Assembly (NCBI RefSeq): GCF_017312365.1
Contig: NZ_BLJI01000001.1
Coordinates: forward strand, 310,001 to 374,000
DNA: 64,000 nt
Direction of reading: 5' to 3'
Origin: Chroococcus sp. FPU101
GTDB lineage: Bacteria > Cyanobacteriota > Cyanobacteriia > Cyanobacteriales > Microcystaceae
Numbering within the stretch: position 1 is the first letter of the stretch; each line of letters opens with the position of its first letter. This document shows, in pieces, positions 8,834 to 17,620 of this stretch. Under the pieces are notes generated by a model that was not told the origin of the DNA, searched no databases, and saw only the letters and a list, made by a program, of their open reading frames with translations. Position numbers and translations under genes: made by a program.

Positions 8834-9950
8834 CGTTGAGAATAAAAGAAGCAATATTATGAGCCGCGTTAGGTTTGCCAGTGGCTAAAGCAGCTTGACG
8901 CATTTGTGCTAAACGCTCAGGATAATTGAGAAGATACATCACAGTTTGTGCGACCATTTCAGGAAGACGTATCTGTATACCCGCCCCCGATGCAGAAATT
9001 ACATCGGCGTTTTGTTCCTCTTGCCCAGGGATGGGATCGATAATCACCATCGGAACCCCCCGTGCTAGGATCTCACTGGTAATCAGTCCACCTGCTTTGG
9101 TGATAATTAAGTCACTAGCCACAATCATGTCATCAACATAGTTGATCGAACCTAGTTTAACGAATTTCACCTGTTCAGTGTCGGTGAGATCTTCGATCGC
9201 GTCGAGTAATGTATCGCTTCTTCCTGCAATAATAGCAAGGGTTAAGGGGGTAGAAACCGTCAGAAAATCAGTCAGAATAATTTTGATGCGCTGCGGGTTT
9301 AAACCTCCACCAAATACCGTAATGACAGGTTGATCTAAAGGAATGTTATAACGCGATCGCATCTCCTTTTTATTTTTTGGTTCTAGGACTTCTGATTTGA
9401 TGGGAATTCCAGTAACGTGTAATCGTTCGGGGTTAGCCCCACGTTGAATAAGCATATTTACCCCTATTTCACTGGGCAAAAAATAGGCATCTATTTCATA
9501 GTTTAACCAACTACTATGGGCGATCGCATCAGTTACAACAACATAATGAGGAGTTGATAGATTGTTTTTTTGTTTCAATAACTGAATTAAACGACTGGGA
9601 ATTTGTTGAACCGAAATAATAATATTGGGATTCGTTTCAGTCACTAAATCTTCTAATTTTCTAAAAAATGGAAACTCTAATCGTGCAACCGAGAGATTAC
9701 CATCTAGAGATTCTTCAACATCATCACCGTCAGTGCCTTCATAAATTGCCTTATATAAAGTGGGAATTCTTTCACTCAATTGTTTATAGATTTGAGTAAT
9801 ACTACTACGATAGATGGCACTCGCATACTCTAGCGCATCTTGCGTGAGAACCTCTACATCAGGATAATTCAGAAATGCTTCAGTTAAAGCTTTAGCAGCA
9901 TTCAGATGTCCTGCACCAAGGGAAGCGTATAAAATGAGAATAGTCGTCAT
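8796..9950 (-). CDS. GT28-type glycosyltransferase of the MGDG synthase / processive diacylglycerol glycosyltransferase family
   Basis: The 384-residue protein starts ILYASLGAGHLNAAKAL, the signature of the MGDG-synthase N-terminal lobe that binds the lipid acceptor, and the C-terminal lobe has VFGGGLNP, VKLGSINYVDDMIVASD, TKAGGLITSE and DPIPGQEEQNA, the UDP-sugar site of GT28 enzymes. It probably adds a sugar to diacylglycerol or another lipid at the membrane surface. Most cyanobacteria make galactolipids by a different route (a GT2 glucosyltransferase plus epimerase), so this would be an extra activity. Its 3' end overlaps the GH1 gene, implying coupled translation. Confidence 0.88.
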   Translation of the reverse strand: MTTILILYASLGAGHLNAAKALTEAFLNYPDVEVLTQDALEYASAIYRSSITQIYKQLSERIPTLYKAIYEGTDGDDVEESLDGNLSVARLEFPFFRKLEDLVTETNPNIIISVQQIPSRLIQLLKQKNNLSTPHYVVVTDAIAHSSWLNYEIDAYFLPSEIGVNMLIQRGANPERLHVTGIPIKSEVLEPKNKKEMRSRYNIPLDQPVITVFGGGLNPQRIKIILTDFLTVSTPLTLAIIAGRSDTLLDAIEDLTDTEQVKFVKLGSINYVDDMIVASDLIITKAGGLITSEILARGVPMVIIDPIPGQEEQNADVISASGAGIQIRLPEMVAQTVMYLLNYPERLAQMRQAALATGKPNAAHNIASFILNDVHSKGEESFVK

Positions 9951-10080
9951 ACAAAAGGTAGCGGTGTCATTGGTTCATACTATGTCAATATAGTCGATTC
10001 ATCAAAAAACTACATCGCTCTCACTGCATTGATGCTTAAAAGCGTAGTTTAGAAGAAATTAAGCTAGATTGGAGGTTACA

Positions 10081-10264
10081 ATGATTTTTAAAGCGGCTTT
10101 AAGCGATCCAGAAAAGATTAAGCAGACTCTTGCAAAAGCATATCGAAATTGTCAAGAAATGGAGTTAGCTCCGAATCCAGCTAGAAGAAATTATCATTAA
10201 ACTTCAACAAGAAAAGTTAAATCAGCGTAAACAACAATTAGGTAATTTTCTAAAAAAAAGCTAA
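10081..10264 (+). pseudogene. Small frameshifted gene, unknown function
   Basis: A good Shine-Dalgarno (TGGAGG) precedes the ATG at 10081. The first frame gives 39 residues with a charged, helical look (AALSDPEKIKQTLAKAY) and stops at 10200. The next frame over carries a continuous helical stretch (QLEEIIIKLQQEKLNQRK) from about 10170 to the TAA at 10264. Joining the two near 10165 by removing one base gives one protein of about 60 residues with coiled-coil character. I do not recognise the family. It could be a real short protein of 39 residues, but the coding look of the second frame favours a break. Confidence 0.5.
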
Positions 10265-10272
10265 AGCAATAG

Positions 10273-11748
10273 TTAAGAACATTTTTTCAATTGACCTAAT
10301 AATAAAATAATTTCATCGATGCCTTGACGAAGGTTTGAATTAGCCTGATCTGAAGAATTTACCATAATACTAAATACTAAAGTTTCACCATTGGGAAGAT
10401 CAACATAGCCTGATAGTGTTGATACCCCCGATAAACTTCCTGTTTTTGCTTGTATTTTTCCTTGCATGGTAGTACTTTTAAATCGATTGGCTAATGTTCC
10501 ATTAACTCCACCAACTGCAAGAGAATTTCGATACACTTTTCCTTGTGGAGTTTGCGACATTTTTTGTAAAAGTAAAACAAAAGTTTCGGGTGTTGCTAAA
10601 TTATGCCGAGATAAACCAGAACCATCAACTACTTTATAATTATTTGAATCAATCCCTAATTGTGTGAGTTGTTTTTGTAGAATAGAAGTCCGAAAATCAT
10701 TTGATTGAACTTCTAAAAGCTTAAAAAGTGTTTCAGCATAAAGGTTATGGCTGTCTTGATTAACGGTTTGAATTAAATTCTCTAAAGTTGGAGAAGTTAA
10801 AAAAGCAATTTCTCGTTCAGAATCATTGATATAATGTTCTAAACTAATTTGTTTTTGTTTAACAGTAATGCCTTCAGCTTCTAAAAATTGTGCCAGGGTG
10901 TCGATAAAATATTGAGTCGGATTAATAATGGCGATCATTTTTTCTCCAGTAACTTTATTTCCTAGTTGTCCACGAATCATTAAACGAGATTGGGCAAAAT
11001 AACCTTGAATTGCAATAGTATTATCGGTTGTAGAATCAGTAGTTGTCGTTAAGTTTTCAATTTGCCATTGTTTAGCAGCTATTGGATCAGACCAAGATAA
11101 TTTTACTGGTTGACCGACTTGTGTAGGTGTTAAAATTAAAGTAAAAGCATTTTCATTTAAGACTAAACTATTAGCAGGAACACCATAGGAAAAAAATAGA
11201 TCATCCCATTCCCACATCGGAGGTATTCCCGAATTATTAAAATAACCATCTTGAATGATTAGTTTTTCGATCTGTTGAATGCCTTGTTGCTTGAGTTGTT
11301 GTGTTAAGGTTTTTAGCGTATCTGTGGTTATGGTTGGATCACCTTGACCCACTAATCTTAAAGTCTGTAAATTAGATGTATTTCCTTGACCATAAATAGA
11401 AGTGCGGATCACAAATTGTGAACCGAATTCTAATAACGCGGCGGCTGTCGTTAAGAGTTTAATATTAGAAGCAGGGGTAAAAAATTTCTTAGAATTTAAG
11501 GCATAAAGGTTAAAATCAGAGTAGAGGGGTTGAATTAAAATTCCCCAATGCGCTCGCACAAACTCTGGACGTTGAATAATCTTTTCGATATCAGTTGCCA
11601 ACTCCCAAGGACAGATCGGCCGAGAATTAAAATTCTGTGCGAGTATAATGTTTGGGTTAGTTCCTTCTTTGATTGGAGGAAAAGGTACACTAACCCATAG
11701 CAGCAACATTAATAACGGTTGTCCCCACAAGAGCGATCGTATTAGCAT
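10273..11748 (-). CDS. dacB: D-alanyl-D-alanine carboxypeptidase/endopeptidase, PBP4 type (peptidase S13)
   Basis: Periplasmic serine enzyme that trims or hydrolyses cross-links of peptidoglycan. A hydrophobic signal segment occupies residues 1-23. The penicillin-binding motifs are complete: SxxK as PASNIK (Ser about residue 94), SxN as DSHN in the SHNLYAETLF context, and KTG in QAKTGSLSG. The long insert between the first two motifs is typical of S13 enzymes; length 491 is normal. It is divergent from the glutathione reductase gene with only 44 bases between starts. Confidence 0.93.
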   Translation of the reverse strand: MLIRSLLWGQPLLMLLLWVSVPFPPIKEGTNPNIILAQNFNSRPICPWELATDIEKIIQRPEFVRAHWGILIQPLYSDFNLYALNSKKFFTPASNIKLLTTAAALLEFGSQFVIRTSIYGQGNTSNLQTLRLVGQGDPTITTDTLKTLTQQLKQQGIQQIEKLIIQDGYFNNSGIPPMWEWDDLFFSYGVPANSLVLNENAFTLILTPTQVGQPVKLSWSDPIAAKQWQIENLTTTTDSTTDNTIAIQGYFAQSRLMIRGQLGNKVTGEKMIAIINPTQYFIDTLAQFLEAEGITVKQKQISLEHYINDSEREIAFLTSPTLENLIQTVNQDSHNLYAETLFKLLEVQSNDFRTSILQKQLTQLGIDSNNYKVVDGSGLSRHNLATPETFVLLLQKMSQTPQGKVYRNSLAVGGVNGTLANRFKSTTMQGKIQAKTGSLSGVSTLSGYVDLPNGETLVFSIMVNSSDQANSNLRQGIDEIILLLGQLKKCS

Positions 11749-11792
11749 TTTTTTCGATTTGGATTTCAGTTTAAAAACAGGATAAACGACGT

Positions 11793-13154
11793 ATGAGTTA
11801 CGATTTTGATTTTTTTGTCATTGGTGGTGGTTCTGGTGGAATAGCCACCGCTAGACGTGCCGCAGAATACGGTGTAAAAGTAGGATTAGCAGAAGTGAGT
11901 CGTTTGGGAGGAACCTGTGTCAACCGAGGCTGTATTCCTAAAAAATTAATGGTATATGCGTCTCGTTTCCCTGATCATTTTGAAGAAGCAACGGGATACG
12001 GCTGGAGTCCAGTTCATAGTAACCTAGATTGGTCAAAAATGAATCATGTCGTTGAACAAGAAGTAACCCGTCTTAATGGCATCTATCAACGGATGTTAGA
12101 TAATTCTAAGGTGACTGTTTTTCCTAAATATGCTAGATTTATCGATCCCCATACCGTAGAAGTGGGAGATGAAAAAATTACGGCTGATAAGATTTTAATT
12201 GCTGTTGGGGGACATCCGTTTCGTCCCGATATTCCTGGGATCGAACATACTTTGATTTCCGATGATATGTTCAAGTTACCCCATCAACCAAAACGAATTG
12301 TGATTCTGGGATCTGGTTATATTGGGGTAGAATTTGCCTGTATTATGAATGGACTCGGTACAGAAGTTACCCAAATTGTTCGGGGTGATAACATTCTTAA
12401 AGGGTTTGATGAGGATGTGCGAACAGGTATTCATGAAGGCATGGAAAAACATGGTATTCGCATCTTAACCAATAGTATGCCATCCTTGATCGAAAGAACA
12501 AAAGACGGATTTAAAATTTATATTGAAGGTGATCCAAACTCAGAGGTATTAGTTGCTGATGCGGTTGCCTTAGCTGCTACAGGAAGACAACCGATGATCG
12601 AACATTTGGGGTTAGAAAATGCGGGTGTAGAAATAGTAGATGGTTCAGTTGCAGTGAATGAATATAGTGTCACTTCGGTAGAACACATTTACGCAGTGGG
12701 AGATTGTTCTAATAAAGTTAATCTAACACCTGTAGCGATTAATGAGGGTCGCGCTTTAGCAGATACGGTGTTTGGGGGAAAACCTCGTGTAATGAGTTAT
12801 GAAAATATTCCCTCTGCTGTTTTTAGTACCCCTGAAGCTGCATCAGTCGGTTTAACCGAAGCAGAAGCAAAAGATAAATATGGTAAGGATGGCATCAAAG
12901 TTTATCGTTCCAAGTTTCGTCCGATGTATCACACGCTGACAGGAAAAGACGAAAAAACGATGATGAAATTAATTGTAGAAAACGCTACCGAAAAAGTGGT
13001 AGGAGCGCATATGGTAGGAGAATACTCTGCGGAAATTATTCAAGGAGTGGCGATCGCAATTAAAACAGGTGCCAAAAAATCCGATTTTGATGCAACCGTT
13101 GGCATTCATCCTAGCGCAGCCGAAGAATTTGTGACCATGCGAAATCCTGTGTAG
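11793..13154 (+). CDS. gor: Glutathione reductase
   Basis: NADPH:glutathione-disulfide oxidoreductase that keeps glutathione reduced in the cytosol. The N-terminal FAD site GGGSGGIATA is followed by the redox-active CVNRGC (Cys about 42 and 47), the NADP-binding GSGYIGVEF, an FAD-binding AVGDC, and the C-terminal HPSAAEEF with the catalytic His-Glu pair contributed across the dimer. Length 453 is full. The CVNRGC form marks glutathione reductase rather than mercuric reductase or lipoamide dehydrogenase. Possible -10/-35 elements must be shared within the 44-base gap to dacB. Confidence 0.93.
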   Translation: MSYDFDFFVIGGGSGGIATARRAAEYGVKVGLAEVSRLGGTCVNRGCIPKKLMVYASRFPDHFEEATGYGWSPVHSNLDWSKMNHVVEQEVTRLNGIYQRMLDNSKVTVFPKYARFIDPHTVEVGDEKITADKILIAVGGHPFRPDIPGIEHTLISDDMFKLPHQPKRIVILGSGYIGVEFACIMNGLGTEVTQIVRGDNILKGFDEDVRTGIHEGMEKHGIRILTNSMPSLIERTKDGFKIYIEGDPNSEVLVADAVALAATGRQPMIEHLGLENAGVEIVDGSVAVNEYSVTSVEHIYAVGDCSNKVNLTPVAINEGRALADTVFGGKPRVMSYENIPSAVFSTPEAASVGLTEAEAKDKYGKDGIKVYRSKFRPMYHTLTGKDEKTMMKLIVENATEKVVGAHMVGEYSAEIIQGVAIAIKTGAKKSDFDATVGIHPSAAEEFVTMRNPV

Positions 13155-13211
13155 GTACGATAAAGTCACTAACACTTCTCACTCCAAAAACTCTATTCTT
13201 AAGGGACTTTT

Positions 13212-15125
13212 TCAGTACTTATATTGATTCTCAAATGTATAGTTTTTGACATTGATCTGTAATTTTCCCGTTTTCCATCCTAGAGATACAGGTGAACCAT
13301 CAGAACTAAGACTTTTATAAAGATCATTGGGTGGCTGATAGTTTTTTCCATCTCGTTTTAGCAAAGGTAAAAGATTAGATTGATTATAGTTTAGGTATAA
13401 TTGTTGTCCTAAAATACTTTCTAAGTTAACTTTACCTTTGGCTAATTCTGTTAAATCTAATCCTTGTTTTTGCAGAATATTTTGTTTAAACGTTTCATAA
13501 CTGCCGTGAGTTTCATTTTCTCCAACTTCTAAAGCGAAACCACTATAAGTACTTCTTTGCGGTATCGCTTTTAACGTTTGCTCTTCTGAATAAACTCTTA
13601 GGTATTTTGGATCTTCAATGGTGATGAAACTGGGTTGATTTAGACTAATCGAATAAATCGCTAACCATGTTTTTTCGAGTTGAACAAACCAAATATTATC
13701 TTGCATTTCTAGTTTTGCCGTTTTGGGTAACTGAAAGAAAAAAGGTTGATCAGCAGGACGTAACCAAATTAAAATGTTTCGATATTGTGCAATTTGATCG
13801 CCGTTGTTTTTTCCAGACCTAACACGATCGCCTCCTGTATTTGCTACAAAAAAATCAACCCCTCTAGAGGAATTGTAAGCTAATAACTTAAAAGGTGCGA
13901 CATCACCATCGGCAAAGGTTCCCGCAAGACTTCCCATTTGATAGGTTTGACCGAAAAACTGTGTTTCATAGTATCCTGGTTTTTGATCATTTCCTTTTTT
14001 CCAGTTTTCGTAGAGTGGTTTACTACTCAGAACTTCTACTGGTTTATTAAAATTTTTGTGTGCAAGTTCGACAACCGCTTGAGGTGGACGATAGGTACTG
14101 GTGATTAGATAAAGTGTATCTAGCGTGGGACGAGGGTTATTGATAGGGGTATCACCGAAATATAGCCAAAAGGTTCGCGCTGCATCTGAACTTAAAACGA
14201 CATTTCCACCACTATAATCTCGTTTAACGGGCCCCCCCCATCCTTCTCGATAATACTTGATTGCAGCAGCAGTAGACAACCAATCTAGCGCAGATTTAGC
14301 AAGTTGCTTCACTTCGGGATCTTTGGCAAAATCGTAGAGATTGAGATAAGGCGCAAAGGTATGCCCATGATAAACTTCTGAATCCCATTCTCCCATACCG
14401 ATGTTATATAATGCCCACACATAACGCTGTAGTTTCTGTTTATACAATTGGCGCGTCGCTTCGTTTCCCGTCTCTTCTGCCATCAGATAAACAGATGTTT
14501 CTCGCATTGCTCTTAAATTATCGGTATTGCGACCATCTACCCAGCGTCCTCGTCGTTGAATACTCCAGTCTTTTCCCGTTCCATCCCCATAACTATAAAT
14601 GGGATGTGGACGCATTAGCGGATCTTCTTGTGTCCATTTTTTGGCGCCATCGTACATTTTTTGGCGGTATGCGGGATCTAAATAGGAACCCAAGAGAAAG
14701 TATTTACGGATTTGTCCTTTGAGGGTGAAGCTAAAATAATAGTCAATGCCATTAGTATGAGCCTGATTTTTTTGATCTGAATCCTCTTGTTGCAAAAATG
14801 CGATCGCTCGTTTTCGATTTCCTGCTAAAAAGTCAAACATCGCGTTAGGATAGGATCGTTTTTCGTTTTCTTGAAAAGTATTGCCGTACTGTTTTGGGTT
14901 AGCGAAAGATTGAATAATGGCTTTAGAACGTTGTTGAAATTGGGTTTCGAGTTCACTTGTCCACAAATTACGGAATTTTGGATCTACTTCAACAAGTTGA
15001 ACCCCTCCTACGCTAGAAGGGGTTTGGGAAATTTGAGGATAAACAACAGCAGTACAAGAAGCGAAAAAAAGAGGAAGACAAATTAAAATGAGTCTTTTTT
15101 TGAGTCTAGATCCATTCTTCATCAT
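13212..15125 (-). CDS. Large predicted lipoprotein, unknown function
   Basis: The N-terminus has a basic region, a hydrophobic core and the lipobox FASC (Cys about residue 24), so the protein should be lipid-anchored. The 600-residue remainder is rich in Trp, Tyr and charged residues (GKDWSIQRRGRWVDGR, GEWDSEVYHGHTFAPYLNL, REGWGG). This composition and spacing suggest an alpha/alpha-toroid followed by a beta-sandwich, as in polysaccharide lyases and heparinase II/III-like proteins, but I cannot name a family. It starts inside the end of the upstream 117-residue gene (20-base overlap) and is last in a txlA-led unit. Confidence 0.75.
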   Translation of the reverse strand: MMKNGSRLKKRLILICLPLFFASCTAVVYPQISQTPSSVGGVQLVEVDPKFRNLWTSELETQFQQRSKAIIQSFANPKQYGNTFQENEKRSYPNAMFDFLAGNRKRAIAFLQQEDSDQKNQAHTNGIDYYFSFTLKGQIRKYFLLGSYLDPAYRQKMYDGAKKWTQEDPLMRPHPIYSYGDGTGKDWSIQRRGRWVDGRNTDNLRAMRETSVYLMAEETGNEATRQLYKQKLQRYVWALYNIGMGEWDSEVYHGHTFAPYLNLYDFAKDPEVKQLAKSALDWLSTAAAIKYYREGWGGPVKRDYSGGNVVLSSDAARTFWLYFGDTPINNPRPTLDTLYLITSTYRPPQAVVELAHKNFNKPVEVLSSKPLYENWKKGNDQKPGYYETQFFGQTYQMGSLAGTFADGDVAPFKLLAYNSSRGVDFFVANTGGDRVRSGKNNGDQIAQYRNILIWLRPADQPFFFQLPKTAKLEMQDNIWFVQLEKTWLAIYSISLNQPSFITIEDPKYLRVYSEEQTLKAIPQRSTYSGFALEVGENETHGSYETFKQNILQKQGLDLTELAKGKVNLESILGQQLYLNYNQSNLLPLLKRDGKNYQPPNDLYKSLSSDGSPVSLGWKTGKLQINVKNYTFENQYKY

Positions 15126-15459
15126 CTTCTGAAAATTCCTCTACATCATTGATTTTTTCTTCTGGGTTTGTGCTGACTGCTTCGGGAAGGGGAATAGCGG
15201 GAGTCGTAAGGATGGTTTCAGGTAAAATTGCTGCGGGTTTTTCCCCATCTACTTCGACAACTATCACATCACTCATATTTAACCAAACGATTCTACCAAA
15301 AGAATCACAGGCGGCTATTAAGATCGATTTTTCGGGAACGTCTTTCGCAAAAAATTCGCCCAACATCCGAGAGGAAATTGAGGTTTTTTGTCCTTCTAAC
15401 CCAATGCCTAAGAAAATATATTCATTGCCATCGTTAATATGTTGTAGGATGATAGCCAT
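15106..15459 (-). CDS. Small acidic protein, unknown function
   Basis: This 117-residue protein has a folded-looking beta-rich N-terminal half (about residues 1-72, with YIFLGIGLEGQ and GRIVWLNMSDVIVVEVDG) and a low-complexity C-terminal half rich in Pro, Val and Glu that ends EDDEEWI. There is no signal peptide or membrane segment. It begins two bases after the txlA stop and its end overlaps the lipoprotein start, so the three are very likely one transcript. Family not recognised; conserved cyanobacterial hypothetical is the best label. Confidence 0.7.
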   Translation of the reverse strand: MAIILQHINDGNEYIFLGIGLEGQKTSISSRMLGEFFAKDVPEKSILIAACDSFGRIVWLNMSDVIVVEVDGEKPAAILPETILTTPAIPLPEAVSTNPEEKINDVEEFSEDDEEWI

Positions 15460-15461
15460 AT

Positions 15462-16013
15462 TTATTCACTGACGACTTGTGCGCCATGACTACGAGGATC
15501 AGAACTTGATGTTGTCTTCGGGTTAAAATCGGAGGTCTGACCAGTCGTATAGGCATAGGGTAAGGTACTATCTGCAATTAAAGCATCTAGGTTTGCTTCT
15601 AGTATCGACTGAGGTTGTTCGCCGATCGTTTGTGCGATCGCTTTGCCTTCTCTGTTAAGATAGACGAAATGGGGAATACCATCAACGCGATAACGCAGAA
15701 TTTCGGGTAACCATTTATTATTGTCCACATTCAACATGACAAAATTAACTGAATTGTCATATTTTGTTTTGATTTGTGCCATTTCACCCGCCATTGCCTG
15801 ACAGCTAGTACACCAGTTCGCATAAAATTCAGTTAGCGTCGGTTTGCCATTCGATAGTGCGACTTCGATGGGGGTAGAGTTTTCAGCTTGCGCTTCTAAG
15901 GAAGTTGCGTTAGTTTGAGTTTGAAGACCAAAAAGAAGAGCAGCACTCAAAATAACAGCAGCCAGAGCAATAATAATATTTCTGAGACGATTATCGGTTG
16001 TTACTTGAGTCAT
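15462..16013 (-). CDS. txlA: Membrane-anchored thioredoxin-like protein TxlA/HCF164 type
   Basis: One N-terminal hydrophobic anchor (about residues 11-30) is followed by a thioredoxin domain with the redox motif WCTSC (about 67-71), the cis-proline segment DGIPHFVYL, and the LPYAYTTGQTSDF tail common to the TxlA/HCF164 family. In plants HCF164 faces the thylakoid lumen and passes reducing power for cytochrome b6f assembly; the cyanobacterial protein is thought to act similarly. It is divergent from the NIL/ferredoxin gene with 52 bases between starts, and leads a tight run with two unknown genes. Confidence 0.88.
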   Translation of the reverse strand: MTQVTTDNRLRNIIIALAAVILSAALLFGLQTQTNATSLEAQAENSTPIEVALSNGKPTLTEFYANWCTSCQAMAGEMAQIKTKYDNSVNFVMLNVDNNKWLPEILRYRVDGIPHFVYLNREGKAIAQTIGEQPQSILEANLDALIADSTLPYAYTTGQTSDFNPKTTSSSDPRSHGAQVVSE

Positions 16014-16065
16014 TGAAAGAAAGCCATTTTTTTATACATTATTTACTCTACTTTAATACGATTTT

Positions 16066-16470
16066 ATGAAAAAACGAGTAACCCTAACGTTTCCCCAAAA
16101 AACGGTACATATGCCAGTCACTTATTTACTCGCCAAAGATTTTAACGTTGCTGCAAATATTATCCGCGCTCAAGTGGCACCCAATCAAGTCGGAAAATTG
16201 GTTTTAGAGTTATCGGGTGATATTGATGAGTTAGAAGCGGCCTTAGAATGGCTCAAAGCACAAGGAATCATCGTATCATTAGCAAGTCGAGAAATCTTAA
16301 TTGATGAGGAAAAGTGTGTAGACTGTGGTTTATGTACGGGAGTTTGTCCGACCGAAGCATTAACCCTTGATCCTAATAGCTTTCGTTTAAAGTTTTTGCG
16401 TTCTCGTTGCGTAGTTTGCGAACAGTGTATACCTGCTTGTCCTTTACAAGCAATTTCGACTAATTTTTAG
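16066..16470 (+). CDS. NIL domain plus two 4Fe-4S clusters, ferredoxin-like protein
   Basis: The 134-residue protein has an N-terminal NIL domain (about residues 1-80; MKKRVTLTFPQ, LELSGDIDELEAALEWL), a ligand-sensing fold also found in methionine ABC transporters, fused to a bacterial-type ferredoxin module. The first cluster motif is CVDCGLCTGVCP and the second is CVVCEQCIPACP, so both 4Fe-4S clusters should form. Related NIL-ferredoxins occur in anaerobes and cyanobacteria and have been linked to sulfur metabolism; that link is not shown here. Confidence 0.9.
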   Translation: MKKRVTLTFPQKTVHMPVTYLLAKDFNVAANIIRAQVAPNQVGKLVLELSGDIDELEAALEWLKAQGIIVSLASREILIDEEKCVDCGLCTGVCPTEALTLDPNSFRLKFLRSRCVVCEQCIPACPLQAISTNF

Positions 16471-16599
16471 AGAATTACAGTTAACAAACTATCTTTAGGT
16501 AGGCTTGAGAACTAGACGATTCATAAAAATTTCTTTTCAGTTGCCAAAAATAAATTATCAGAGTAAACTACAGAAAAAAATCTAACTAGCCATCTAGAG

Positions 16600-17526
16600 A
16601 TGACAATATCTGTTATTATTCCTGTTTATAAAGGAGGTGAAGCTTTTCGACGCTGTTTAAACAGTTTGAAACAGTTTGCCTCACCTAATGTAGAGATTAT
16701 TGTTGTCGCTGATGGCGATGATGAATCTGGAGATGTTGCCGAATCTTGGGGAGCTAAAGTTGTTCGAAATTTTCCCACATCAGGCCCAGCTAAAGCGAGA
16801 AATTTAGGGGCTAAAATAGCAACAGGAGATATTCTTTTTTTTATTGATGCCGATGTTACAGTAAATGAAAATACGCTTCCTCAAGTCGAGCTACTTTTTT
16901 CACAAGAACCTGATCTAGCGGCGGCTATTGGATCATATGATGATGAACCAGGGGCAGCTAATTTTTTATCTCAGTATAAAAATTTATTTCATCACTATAC
17001 TCATCAAACAGGTAGTGAAGAAGCATCTACCTTTTGGGGTGCTTGTGGTGCTATTCGACGCAATATCTTTCTAGAAATGGGGGGGTTTGATGAAAGCTAT
17101 CGTCTACCCTGTGTTGAAGATATTGAGTTAGGGTATCGTCTCAAAACTGCAGGTTATCAGATTAGACTTTGCAAAACTTTACAAGTCAAACATCTTAAAC
17201 GTTGGGAAATAGTCTCACTTTTAAAAGCAGATGTTTTTTATCGAGCTATTCCTTGGACGACTCTAATTCTACGCTATAGTCAGCTAAAAAATGACCTAAA
17301 TCTCCAGTGGTCTAGTCGAATTAGCGTTATGCTTGTTTACAGTCTTTTAGCGTCGTTAATCGCTACTTTCTGGTGGACAGCTATGTGGGCTTTTGTCTTA
17401 GGAATATGTATTGCTCTTTTAACAATTAATTTCTCTGTTTACCGTTTTTTTTACCACCGAAAAGGTACAATTTTTACGCTGCGGATGATCCTTGGCATTG
17501 GTTATACTACTTTTATAGTGGTTTAG
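16600..17526 (+). CDS. Glycosyltransferase family 2 protein with frameshifted C-terminus
   Basis: A GT-A fold enzyme: SVIIPVYKGGEAFRRCLNSL, VVADGDDES, GPAKARNLGAK and FIDADV give the nucleotide-sugar and metal site, and FWGACGAIRR with CVEDIELGYRL the acceptor side. A hydrophobic C-terminal pair begins near residue 245. The frame stops at 17526, but the next frame continues WHWLYYFYSGLALVVG to a stop at 17594, which is the usual ending of this family. One missing base near 17489 explains it. The catalytic domain is intact. It opens a plus-strand polysaccharide cluster running to 27417. Confidence 0.85.
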   Translation: MTISVIIPVYKGGEAFRRCLNSLKQFASPNVEIIVVADGDDESGDVAESWGAKVVRNFPTSGPAKARNLGAKIATGDILFFIDADVTVNENTLPQVELLFSQEPDLAAAIGSYDDEPGAANFLSQYKNLFHHYTHQTGSEEASTFWGACGAIRRNIFLEMGGFDESYRLPCVEDIELGYRLKTAGYQIRLCKTLQVKHLKRWEIVSLLKADVFYRAIPWTTLILRYSQLKNDLNLQWSSRISVMLVYSLLASLIATFWWTAMWAFVLGICIALLTINFSVYRFFYHRKGTIFTLRMILGIGYTTFIVV

Positions 17527-17620
17527 CATTAGTCGTAGGGATGATTCGTTATTATATCTTTTCTCCCATAATGAAAGAAAAATTCTTAGCTTAATGAACT
17601 GTTAATCTACATATTGATAA

